Part shown: one piece after another, positions 37,857 through 45,761 of the stretch
How the letters are laid out: each line of letters starts with the position of its first letter
Numbering within the stretch: position 1 is the first letter of the stretch
Source: Streptomyces coeruleorubidus
Lineage (GTDB): Bacteria; Actinomycetota; Actinomycetes; Streptomycetales; Streptomycetaceae
Assembly: GCF_008705135.1 (NCBI RefSeq)
Contig: NZ_CP023694.1
Coordinates: 3,224,001 to 3,288,000, forward strand
Direction of reading: 5' to 3'
DNA: 64,000 nucleotides
Translations under genes and position numbers: made by a program
Notes under the pieces: generated by a model
Seen by the model: the letters and a program-made list of their open reading frames with translations, nothing else
Told to the model about the DNA's origin: nothing
The model's database searches: none

Positions 37857-38324
37857 TCAGAACGGATGGACTCCGACCGGCGACGCGGGCGGCGGACCGT
37901 ACCCCTCGGCGATGCGCTGGTGGTAGGTCGCGCGGTCGATGACCTCCAGGCCGACGATCTCCCAGGGCGGCAGCCCCGCGGTCTGCCGGTGCTCGCCCCA
38001 CAGGCGCAGGGCGACGGCGGCCGCGTCGTGCAGGTCGCGGGCCTCTTCCCAGTAGCGGATCTCCGCGTGGTCGACCGCGTATCGGCTGGTGAGGAGGAAG
38101 GGATGGTCGTGGGCGAGCTGTTCGAGGGCGCGCCGGACCTCGGGGAGCGGGGCCTCCTTGCCGGAGACGCTGAGGGTGACGTGCCACAGGCGCGGCGTGT
38201 CCGCGGGTTCCTCGCCCTCGAACCGGTCCCCGGCCGCCACGCTCGTCAGGGCCCGCTCCTCACCGGCCGCGCGGGAGCCGGCACCACCACGGGACGCCGT
38301 GGCCCCAGGGCGCACTCGTCTCAC
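37857..38324 (-). CDS. Conserved hypothetical protein between proA and proB
   Basis: The protein is 155 aa from GTG 38324, with AAAGGAGG placed exactly; upstream codons are not used. The first 35 residues are basic and Ala/Gly-rich. The rest is an alpha/beta fold with LWHVTLSVSGKEAPLPEVRRA, HDHPFLLTSRYAVDHAEIRY and EIVGLEVIDRATYHQR. I do not recognise the family. It is on the same strand as the pro genes and is probably co-transcribed with proB. Confidence 0.85.
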   Translation of the reverse strand: MRRVRPGATASRGGAGSRAAGEERALTSVAAGDRFEGEEPADTPRLWHVTLSVSGKEAPLPEVRRALEQLAHDHPFLLTSRYAVDHAEIRYWEEARDLHDAAAVALRLWGEHRQTAGLPPWEIVGLEVIDRATYHQRIAEGYGPPPASPVGVHPF

Positions 38325-38449
38325 GACGGCCTCCTTTGCACTGTGGCGCTGCTGTGGAATATGTCCCCGAGACAAAGTTGAGCAGGCCGCAGGAGATCGC
38401 GGGGCGGTTTTGCGGAACGTCCACCACCGGGGGCGGAGGTTTCGACCCA

Positions 38450-39577
38450 TTACGGGTGCAGGAGCACCAGGTCGTCCCTGTGTACGACCTCGCGTTCGTA
38501 CGCGGGTCCGAGTTCGCGAGCCAGTTCGCGGGTCGAGCGGCCGATCAGCCGGGGGATCTCCTTGGCGTCGAAGCTGACGAGCCCCCGGGCCACGGCCCGC
38601 CCCGTGGCGTCCCGCAGCTCGACCGGGTCACCGGCGCTGAACTCGCCCTCGACGGCGGCGATCCCGGCGGGCAGCAGCGACTTGCGGCGCTCCACGACGG
38701 CCTCGACGGCACCGTCGTCCAGGGTGAGGGCGCCCTGCGGGGTGGAGGCGTGCTGGAGCCACAGCAGCCGGTCGGCGGAGCGCTTGCCGGTGGGGTGGAA
38801 GTAGGTGCCGGTGTCCTGGCCGGACAGGGCGTCGGCCGCGTGGACGGCGCTGGTGAGCACGACGGGCACGCCGGCGGCGGCCGCGATGCGGGCGGCCTCC
38901 ACCTTGGTGACCATGCCGCCGGTGCCGACGCCGGCCTTGCCCGCGCTGCCGATCTCGACGCCCGAGAGCTCGGAGGGGTCGCGCACCTCGGCGATGCGGG
39001 AGGTGCCGGGCTTGCCGGGGTCGCCGTCGTAGACGCCGTCCACGTCGGACAGCAGGACCAGCAGGTCGGCGTGGACGAGGTGGGCGACCAGAGCGGCGAG
39101 GCGGTCGTTGTCGCCGAAGCGGATCTCGTCCGTGGCGACGGTGTCGTTCTCGTTGACGACCGGGAGGGCGCCCATCGCGAGGAGCTTGTCGAGGGTGCGC
39201 GAGGCGTTGCGGTGGTGGGCGCGGCGGCTCATGTCGTCGGAGGTCAGGAGCACCTGGCCGACGCGGACGCCGTAGCGGGCGAAGGAGGCGGTGTAGCGGG
39301 CGACCAGCAGGCCCTGGCCGACGCTGGCGGCGGCCTGCTGCCGGGCGAGGTCCTTGGGGCGGCGGCTCAGGCCCAGCGGGGCGAGGCCGGCCGCGATGGC
39401 GCCGGAGGAGACCAGGACGATCTCGCGCTCACCACCGCTGCGGACCTTCGCGAGCACGTCGACCAGCGCGTCCACGCGGTCGGCGTCCAGGCCCCCCGAC
39501 GCGGTCGTCAGCGAGGAGGACCCGACCTTGACGACGATCCTGCGGGCCTCGCCCACGGCCTGCCTTGCCCCTGCCAC
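38450..39577 (-). CDS. proB: Glutamate 5-kinase
   Basis: The protein is 375 aa, GTG start 39577. It phosphorylates glutamate in the first step of proline synthesis. The amino-acid kinase domain has VVKVGSSSLT, VSSGAIAAG, NENDTV, FGDNDRLAALVA, LSDVDGVYDGDP and GTGGMVTKVEAA. A C-terminal PUA domain (about 285-370) is present. The upstream 300 bp separate it from a divergent wall-polymer gene and contain a 26-bp palindrome. Confidence 0.97.
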   Translation of the reverse strand: MAGARQAVGEARRIVVKVGSSSLTTASGGLDADRVDALVDVLAKVRSGGEREIVLVSSGAIAAGLAPLGLSRRPKDLARQQAAASVGQGLLVARYTASFARYGVRVGQVLLTSDDMSRRAHHRNASRTLDKLLAMGALPVVNENDTVATDEIRFGDNDRLAALVAHLVHADLLVLLSDVDGVYDGDPGKPGTSRIAEVRDPSELSGVEIGSAGKAGVGTGGMVTKVEAARIAAAAGVPVVLTSAVHAADALSGQDTGTYFHPTGKRSADRLLWLQHASTPQGALTLDDGAVEAVVERRKSLLPAGIAAVEGEFSAGDPVELRDATGRAVARGLVSFDAKEIPRLIGRSTRELARELGPAYEREVVHRDDLVLLHP

Positions 39578-39877
39578 GTCGCCGTCCGTCCCCTCGCGTC
39601 GATTCGGTCGCTCACCAGGAAATCTACGGGACGGGCGGGCGGGGCGCGGCGCCGGTCCACGCTACGGACGGTGCCGCCCGCGTCACGGGAGGGCGGCAGT
39701 CACCCTTCTTCTGTCCCACCACGCGACAGGAACGCGATCTTCCGCTACGGTCCCACGACACCACGGGACGGCAGCCGCCCTCTACGCCCTGACGACACGC
39801 GCGTGTCGTCAGGAGGTCGCCGCGCGTTAACCCGGGCGGCCGACCTGCGCCGACCCGACGCTCCTGGAGTGACCGCA
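39578..39877. promoter_or_regulatory. Divergent promoter region between proB and the wall-polymer gene
   Basis: This 300-bp stretch has no gene I would accept. It contains a TACGGT hexamer near 39743 that could be a rightward -10, and a perfect 26-bp palindrome at 39788-39813, about 65 bp before the rightward start. Confidence 0.5.
39788..39813. promoter_or_regulatory. Perfect 26-bp palindrome upstream of a wall-polymer gene
   Basis: CCTGACGACACGC is followed with no spacer by its exact complement GCGTGTCGTCAGG. It is a strong candidate for a dimeric repressor site; with no loop it is a poor RNA hairpin. Confidence 0.6.
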
Positions 39878-41959
39878 GTGCCCCTACCTCTCCCCCGCCC
39901 ACCGGCCCTGCTGAAGGGGCTGGTCACCATCGTCCTGGCCGCCGCGTTCGCCGCTCAGGCGGTCGCGGCGCTGCTGCCCCACGTTCCACTGCTGCTCGCC
40001 GCGACCACCGTCTCCCTCGCCACCGAGGGCGTCCTGTACCGGTGGCAGCGCGGGGTGCTGTCGCTGTTCGCCAAGTCGCACGCGGACATCACCGTGCGGC
40101 ACGTCCTGCGGGACCTGCTGCTGGTCGTGGGTCTGCTGCGGCTCGGCGAGCAGGACCGGGAGACCGTGTACGCCCCGCTCGTGGCCGGGCTGCTCGCCTT
40201 CTACGTGCTGCACTGCGCGATCCAGGCGGTCTCCGTGCTGGTGCGCCGGACCCGCACCCTGCCGGTGGTGACCCGGAACATCGACGCCTCGGCGCTGCGG
40301 CTGTCCAAGGCCCCGTCCGCGCTGCTGCGCCGCCCCGGCCACCGGCTGCTGGTGTTCGGCCTGCCGGCGACGGCGGGGCTGCTTGCCGCCGCGCCGGGCG
40401 ACGAGCCCGTGTACGCGGCCGCGGGCATCGCGCTCTCCCTCGCGCTCGCGCTGACCGGCCTCGGCGCACTGCTCTTCCGGCTGCTGCCGGGGCGCCGCCC
40501 GGCCGGCGAGCAGGAGGTGCTCGACTGGTTCGACGCGTGGCTGGCCGAGTACCGGCCGACCGTGGGCCTGTACTTCTCCGGCGGTGCCTCCTCGGCCTAC
40601 CAGGCGAACATGTGGCTGGAGCCGCTCGCCAAGACCGACGGGAAGCCGGTCATCGTGCTGCGCGAACGGTTCATGGTGCAGAAGATCGCGGCGACGGACA
40701 TCCCGATCGTGTGCCTGCCGAAGGTGTCCACGCTGATGCGCCTCGAGCACTCCACGCTCCAGGTCCTCATCCACCCCTCGAACTCGGGCAAGACCTCCCA
40801 GGTGCTGCGCATCCCCACGATCAGGCACACCTTCGTCAACCACGGCGAGAGCGACAAGCTGTCCTCCTGCAACCCGTACGCGAAGGCGTACGACGAGGTC
40901 TGGGTGGCCGGGCCCGCCGCGCGCGAGCGGTACGCGCTGGCCGAGGTGGGCGTCGAGGACAAGGACGTGGTGGAGACGGGCCGTCCGCAGCTCGACGCCG
41001 TACGGCCGTACGCCGGTCCGCCTGCGGGGCCCCGCGGCGGAGCCGCTGACGGGCACTTCACGACCGTGCTGTACGCGCCGACCTGGGAGGGCTGGGACGG
41101 CAACCCCGGCAACACGTCGGTGATCGCGGCCGGGGAGAACCTGGTGCGGGCGCTGCTGGCGGACCCGGGCGTGCGGCTGCTGTACAAGCCGCATCCGCTG
41201 ACCGGGTCGGTGGACCCGCGCGCGGGCGCGGCCGACCTGCGCATCCGGGAGCTGATCCGGGCGGCCAACCGGGAGCGGACGGGGGCGCGTCGTCCCACGG
41301 TCGGTCCCGAACTGGCCCGGCTCACCGAGGAGCTGGACCGGCTCACTACGACCGCCTTCCGGACCGGGGCCGACACGGTGGAGCGGATGCGGGTGCAGTC
41401 GGCGCCGGAGCCGGGCCGTGCGGAGGCGGTGGCACGGGCGACGGCGGCCTGGGAGGAGGCGTACTGGGCCTCGCTGCCGGAGAGCGAGCACCAGATCATC
41501 ACGGACGCCCGGCCCGCGCTGTACTCCTGCTTCAACGTGGCCGACCTGCTGATCAGTGACGTGTCGAGCGTGATCAGCGACTTCCTGGCGAGCGAGAAGC
41601 CGTACGCGGTGGCGAACACCAGCGGACTGCCCGAGGAGGCCTTCCGTACGGCCTTCCCGACGGTGGCGGCGGCGACCGTGCTGACGCCGGACGCGGCCGG
41701 GATGCCGGACCTGCTGGAGACGGTCCGGCACCCGGAGAAGGACGACCTGGCCCAGGCACGCGCCGCGTTGAAGCTGCGCCTGCTGGGCCCGGCCGATCCG
41801 CCGTCGCAGGAGCGCTTCAACGCGGCCGTACGGGCCCTGTGCGAGGAGGCCCGGGCCCACCGGGCACGAGTGGCGGAGCGCCTGACGGCGGAACTGCCCG
41901 GCCAGCGCACGGAGCCGGCGGGTGACGGGGCGGGCCTGCCGACGGCCGCACCGCGCTAG
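39878..41959 (+). CDS. Membrane-fused CDP-glycerol glycerophosphotransferase-family protein
   Basis: The protein is 693 aa from GTG 39878, with GGAG 8 nt upstream. Residues about 1-215 form 5-6 membrane helices. From about 220 there is a GT-B-like transferase with LYFSGGASSAYQANMWLEPL, TFVNHGESDKLSSCNP, VLYAPTWEGWDGNPGNTSV, LYKPHPLTGS and the family signature ISDVSSVISDFLASEKPYAV. TagF/TarL-type enzymes polymerise glycerol- or ribitol-phosphate. An N-terminal membrane domain of this size is not usual for them. A second enzyme of the same build is at 43477-45588. It probably makes a phosphodiester-linked wall glycopolymer of the polydiglycosylphosphate or teichoic type; the substrate is inferred. 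Confidence 0.88.
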   Translation: MPLPLPRPPALLKGLVTIVLAAAFAAQAVAALLPHVPLLLAATTVSLATEGVLYRWQRGVLSLFAKSHADITVRHVLRDLLLVVGLLRLGEQDRETVYAPLVAGLLAFYVLHCAIQAVSVLVRRTRTLPVVTRNIDASALRLSKAPSALLRRPGHRLLVFGLPATAGLLAAAPGDEPVYAAAGIALSLALALTGLGALLFRLLPGRRPAGEQEVLDWFDAWLAEYRPTVGLYFSGGASSAYQANMWLEPLAKTDGKPVIVLRERFMVQKIAATDIPIVCLPKVSTLMRLEHSTLQVLIHPSNSGKTSQVLRIPTIRHTFVNHGESDKLSSCNPYAKAYDEVWVAGPAARERYALAEVGVEDKDVVETGRPQLDAVRPYAGPPAGPRGGAADGHFTTVLYAPTWEGWDGNPGNTSVIAAGENLVRALLADPGVRLLYKPHPLTGSVDPRAGAADLRIRELIRAANRERTGARRPTVGPELARLTEELDRLTTTAFRTGADTVERMRVQSAPEPGRAEAVARATAAWEEAYWASLPESEHQIITDARPALYSCFNVADLLISDVSSVISDFLASEKPYAVANTSGLPEEAFRTAFPTVAAATVLTPDAAGMPDLLETVRHPEKDDLAQARAALKLRLLGPADPPSQERFNAAVRALCEEARAHRARVAERLTAELPGQRTEPAGDGAGLPTAAPR

Positions 41960-42019
41960 CGCTCAGCACGACGAACCAGACGAACCAGCGGACGGCACGA
42001 CGAACCGACCGGCGAACCA

Positions 42020-42058
42020 GGCGCGGGGCCGTGGGCGATCGACCCACGGCCCCGCGCC
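42020..42058. terminator. Bidirectional terminator
   Basis: GGCGCGGGGCCGTGGG pairs perfectly with CCCACGGCCCCGCGCC around a 7-nt loop, midway between two convergent genes. Confidence 0.85.
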
Positions 42059-42063
42059 CGTGT

Positions 42064-43272
42064 TCAGGCCGCCTGCCGCACCTCACGCGACGTCAGCACC
42101 CGCCGCGCCTTGCGCACCGCCCGGCGTACGAACGTGTCGACGCCGCCCTCGCGGTAGCCCGGGAAGGCGCGGGCCTCGCGCGGCTCGGCGAGGTACACCG
42201 AGTCGGGGATGCCCGCGGCGCGGTCGCGGAAGTGCGGATAGGCCAGGTAGACGCGGCGGCCCTTCTTCTCCAGGAGGGCCGCCGCCTGCTTCTTGGCCTT
42301 GACGAACTTCACGACGTCCAGCAGCAGTTCCGGACGCTGCTCGGCGACCAGGTGCAGCCGCAGCCGCTCGTGGACCTTGAGACGCTGGGCGACGCCCTCG
42401 GTCCAGTACGCGTCCATCAGCGGCTTGGCCAGCTCGAACTTGTGCCGGCGTATCTCCTCGCTGTCCGTCAGGTACTTGGGCCCGAACTGCGGCAGCAGCG
42501 TGACGAGGAAGGGCCGGACCATGAGCTGGTCGCGCCGGCCGCCCGCGGGGACGAGGTCGGCGATCAGGTTCATCAGCGCCCGCGCGGAGTCGAAGCGCAG
42601 CGTGTAACTGCCGCTCTTCGTCACGTGCTTGCCGTCGTCACGGCCGACCAGGTAGTAGCAGGTGTGGTCGGCGACCACCGAGACGCCGTCCGCCCGCAGG
42701 TACGCCTCCATCGTGAACAGCGCGTCCTCGCCGGTGAACAGCGACTCGTCGAACCGCATGCCGTGCCGGTCGAGCAGCTCCCGGCGGAACAGCTTCTGCG
42801 CGCTGAGCGTGAACTTGATGTTGGACGAGTAGACGTCCGTGCGCTCCACCGTCTTGCCCCACATGGACTTCGGCGCCGAGCGGTTGACGCCCTCGACCTT
42901 GCCGAGGACGACGTCCGTGCCGGCCCGGTCGGCCATGTCGACCATCCGTTCCAGGGCCTCGGGGCCCAGCCGGTCGTCGGCGTCGAGGAAGAAGACGTAA
43001 CGCCCGGTCGCCTTGCCCAGACCGACGTTGCGCGGGCCGCTGGGGCCGCCGGAGTTCTCCTGCCGGATCACCAGGACGTGCATGGGAGCGCGCTCGGCGA
43101 ATTCCTCCAGGTACTCCCCCGTGCCGTCCGTCGATCCGTCGTCCACCGCTATGACCTCGATGCGCTCCGGATCGATGGTCTGTGCCTCGACGGACGAGAG
43201 GCACTCGATCAGGTACGGCATCGCTTCGTACGCACCGATGATCACACTCACATCAGGCTGCGCCACGGTCAC
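42064..43272 (-). CDS. Family 2 glycosyltransferase
   Basis: The protein is 402 aa; GTG 43272 or, with better spacing from GGGGGAA, GTG 43266. The GT-A fold is shown by VSVIIGAYEAMPYLIECLSS, AVDDGSTDGTGEYL, GPRNVGLGKATG and FFLDADDRLGPEAL (DXD site). The C-terminal half is a basic helical extension without membrane spans. It is soluble or peripheral at the inner membrane. Flanked by two CDP-glycerol-transferase-type enzymes, it probably adds a sugar to, or primes, the same wall polymer. Confidence 0.93.
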   Translation of the reverse strand: MTVAQPDVSVIIGAYEAMPYLIECLSSVEAQTIDPERIEVIAVDDGSTDGTGEYLEEFAERAPMHVLVIRQENSGGPSGPRNVGLGKATGRYVFFLDADDRLGPEALERMVDMADRAGTDVVLGKVEGVNRSAPKSMWGKTVERTDVYSSNIKFTLSAQKLFRRELLDRHGMRFDESLFTGEDALFTMEAYLRADGVSVVADHTCYYLVGRDDGKHVTKSGSYTLRFDSARALMNLIADLVPAGGRRDQLMVRPFLVTLLPQFGPKYLTDSEEIRRHKFELAKPLMDAYWTEGVAQRLKVHERLRLHLVAEQRPELLLDVVKFVKAKKQAAALLEKKGRRVYLAYPHFRDRAAGIPDSVYLAEPREARAFPGYREGGVDTFVRRAVRKARRVLTSREVRQAA

Positions 43273-43418
43273 GTTTCCCCCTAGTCAATGGGATATTCCC
43301 CCCGTATCTCCTCATTCGCTACTTGGTAGACGGGTGATCGAGGCAAGCGGTTGCCTCGCTCACCCGTATCAGTGAGTCACGTCACATGGTGAACCGGCAG
43401 GCGGCGGGAACGAGAAAG

Positions 43419-43456
43419 AGTTCGGCCCCCGAGGAATGCTCCTCAGGGGCCGAACT
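43419..43456. terminator. Terminator after the second CDP-glycerol-transferase-type gene
   Basis: AGTTCGGCCCC pairs with GGGGCCGAACT and GAGGA with TCCTC, around a short loop. It lies 21 nt past the stop at 43477. It also ends the spacer before the GT2 promoter. Confidence 0.8.
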
Positions 43457-43476
43457 CTGAAGCAGGCGGCGGCGGT

Positions 43477-45588
43477 TCAGCCCGTGCCGACGCCGTCCGT
43501 GTCACCGGCGGAGGACACCCGCTGACCGGGCACGGCGTTCGCCAGTTTCTCCGCGTCGGCGGTGGCGGCCGCGATCCGTGACTCCTGGCCGACGTTGCGC
43601 GTCTCGGCCTTGATCGCGAGGTTCGCGACGGCGGTGTTGAACTGGTCGATGGAGGCCGGCTCGTCCGGGCCCAGCAGGTACTGCTTGAGCTCCTTGCGGT
43701 CCTCGGCCAGCGGATCGGCGGCCGGGTCGCGCACCGCGCCGAGCAGCTCGCCCAACTCGGCCGCGCTGTTGGACAGGATCACCGCGGCACGCACCGCCGT
43801 GTTGTTCCGCTTGAACTCCTCGGCACCCAGCTCCGCGGAGTCGGTGACCGCGTACGGCTTGCCGCTCGCGATGAAGTCGGAGACCACGCTGGAGATGTCC
43901 GAGACCATCGCGTCCGAGACGTTGAAGCAGTCGTACAGCCGCGGCTCGGAGCCGGTGATGACGCGGTGCTCCCAGGTGGGGAAGGAACGCCAGTAGGCGT
44001 CGTTCCACTCGGCGCGCAGCCGGGCGACCTCCTCGTGCCGGGCGACGTCGATCTGCCCGTCACGGGTGGCCTCGGCCTCGTCGCGGCCCTTGTCGCCGGT
44101 ACCGGCCAGCTGGGCGATCCGGGCCTCGATCCGGGCCAGCTCGGCCTTAACCTGCGCCTGGGCGGCGCTGTCGGTGGCGAAACGCGAGTCGGCGGCGCGC
44201 TCGGCGGCGGCCTTCTGGACCAGGGCGGTGATGCGCTGGTGCGCGGCCTTGGCCTCCTTGCTGCGCGTGCCGGTGAACGGGTGCGGCTTGTACAGGACGC
44301 GGACCGGCGGGTCGGCCGTGATCAGCCTGCGCACGATGTTCTCGCCGGCCAGCAGGATCGAGGTGTTGCCGGGGTTGTCGTCCCAGCCCTCCCAGGTGGG
44401 GGCGTACAGGACCGTGGGGATGCGTCCCTCGGGCACGCCCTGCCAGGTCTGGATCGGGGCGAGCTGCGGGCGGCCGACCTCGACGATGTCGTCGTCGCGG
44501 ACACCGACGTCGGCGATGGCGTAGCGGTCGCGGCCCGCGCGGCCGGCCGTCCACACCTCGTCGTAGACCTTGCTGAACGGGTTGACGCTGGCGAGCTTGT
44601 CGCTGTCGCCGTGACCGATGAAGACGTGTTTGATGGTGGGCACGCGCAGCATGTGGATGTTCTTGCCGACGTTCGCCGCGTAGAGCGCGACCCGCACCGT
44701 GGACAGGTCCATGTTCATCAGGTGCACCCCTCCGGGCACGCAGATGACGGGGACCGTGGTCGGGGCCAGGTTGTTCAGGATGGCCCGCTCACGCAGGATG
44801 ATCAGCGGCTTGGAGTCCAGGTTCTCCATGGTGTCCAGCCACATGTTCACCTGGTACGCGGAGTCCTTCGAACCCGAGAAGTACAGGACCGTCTCCGGCT
44901 TGTACCCGCCCAGCCAGTCGTCGACGGCGGCCAGCACCCGCTCGGCGTTCGGCGGGATCTTGCGGCCGCGCACGTACGGCACGAGCGCCACGACGTACAG
45001 GGTGGCGACGGCCACCGTGATGCCGATGCCGACGAAGCCGACGAGTGCCGACTTCACCTGCGCGGCGAGCAGGATGCCGACGACCGCGAAGAGGTCGAGG
45101 TGCAGCATCTTCTCGGCGGAGCGGTGCAGCAGCCGGCGCGGCGGGGCGTCCGGGATGCGGATGCGGGACTTCAGGTCCACGTTGCGCGTGGCGACCGGCA
45201 TGCGGCGGCGGTTGCGGATGAGCTGCACCAGCGCGCCGTGCGGGGCCTGGAGACCGTAGAAGGCGATGAAGCAGGCGATCGCGCCGTAGTAGATCAGGTT
45301 GTCCGCCAGGGACAGCCGGGCCAGCAGCAGGACCAGGAGCAGCTGCCGGATCAGGAAGCGGATCGACAGGCCGGCCCGGACCTTGCCGAGGCGGTTGATC
45401 AGGTAGCTGCCCTTGCGGTGCAGATAGTGGTCCGCCAGGTACGTCACGGCGGCCGCTGCCGCGAAGGCGGGGACGCTCGGGACGAGCGCGGCCAGCATGA
45501 GGGCGGGGAAGCCCGCCACCATGAGGACCGCCGCGGCCAGCTCGGCCGCGCTGCCCACCCGGGCGACGCGAATAGCGGTGGATATCAC
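43477..45588 (-). CDS. Membrane-fused CDP-glycerol glycerophosphotransferase-family protein (second copy)
   Basis: The protein is 703 aa, GTG start 45588. It has the same architecture as the protein at 39878: about six N-terminal helices (to about 210), then LYFSGSKDSAYQVNMWLDTM, HVFIGHGDSDKLASVNPFSK, VLYAPTWEGWDDNPGNTSI, LYKPHPFTGT and VSDISSVVSDFIASGKPYAV. It differs by a longer helical insert near 480-530 (AQVKAELARIEARIAQL). The two are anciently duplicated paralogues, presumably with different acceptor or donor roles. A stable hairpin lies in its 5' region (45671-45735). Confidence 0.88.
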   Translation of the reverse strand: MISTAIRVARVGSAAELAAAVLMVAGFPALMLAALVPSVPAFAAAAAVTYLADHYLHRKGSYLINRLGKVRAGLSIRFLIRQLLLVLLLARLSLADNLIYYGAIACFIAFYGLQAPHGALVQLIRNRRRMPVATRNVDLKSRIRIPDAPPRRLLHRSAEKMLHLDLFAVVGILLAAQVKSALVGFVGIGITVAVATLYVVALVPYVRGRKIPPNAERVLAAVDDWLGGYKPETVLYFSGSKDSAYQVNMWLDTMENLDSKPLIILRERAILNNLAPTTVPVICVPGGVHLMNMDLSTVRVALYAANVGKNIHMLRVPTIKHVFIGHGDSDKLASVNPFSKVYDEVWTAGRAGRDRYAIADVGVRDDDIVEVGRPQLAPIQTWQGVPEGRIPTVLYAPTWEGWDDNPGNTSILLAGENIVRRLITADPPVRVLYKPHPFTGTRSKEAKAAHQRITALVQKAAAERAADSRFATDSAAQAQVKAELARIEARIAQLAGTGDKGRDEAEATRDGQIDVARHEEVARLRAEWNDAYWRSFPTWEHRVITGSEPRLYDCFNVSDAMVSDISSVVSDFIASGKPYAVTDSAELGAEEFKRNNTAVRAAVILSNSAAELGELLGAVRDPAADPLAEDRKELKQYLLGPDEPASIDQFNTAVANLAIKAETRNVGQESRIAAATADAEKLANAVPGQRVSSAGDTDGVGTG

Positions 45589-45670
45589 GGAGAAACCTGC
45601 TCTTGGGAGGGGTGTGCCGGTCTTGGTTCGAGAATGCGGCTGGTCTGTGAATATTCGCGAGACGGTATGG

Positions 45671-45735
45671 ATTCAGGCCCCTGCGAACACTCCTGTTGAC
45701 GAACACCGTTAACAGGAGGGCGCAGAGGCCTGAAT
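45671..45735 (-). ncRNA. Long near-perfect RNA hairpin upstream of the wall-polymer gene
   Basis: ATTCAGGCC at the left pairs with GGCCTGAAT at the right, CTGCG with CGCAG, and CTCCTGTTGACG with CGTTAACAGGAG around the 5-nt loop AACAC; a small internal loop and one mismatch interrupt it. It falls between two genes of the same strand, 82 nt before the downstream start, with no T-run. It may be a leader structure, an attenuator or a processing site. Whether it is an independent RNA cannot be told. Confidence 0.55.
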
Positions 45736-45761
45736 TACTGAAGTCTATTTGGCGCCAATTA

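Noticed and set aside
38336..39877. 500-residue N-terminal extension of the wall-polymer protein at 39878
   Set aside because: The stretch is antisense to proB and of shadow composition; GTG 39878 has GGAG and begins the membrane helices.
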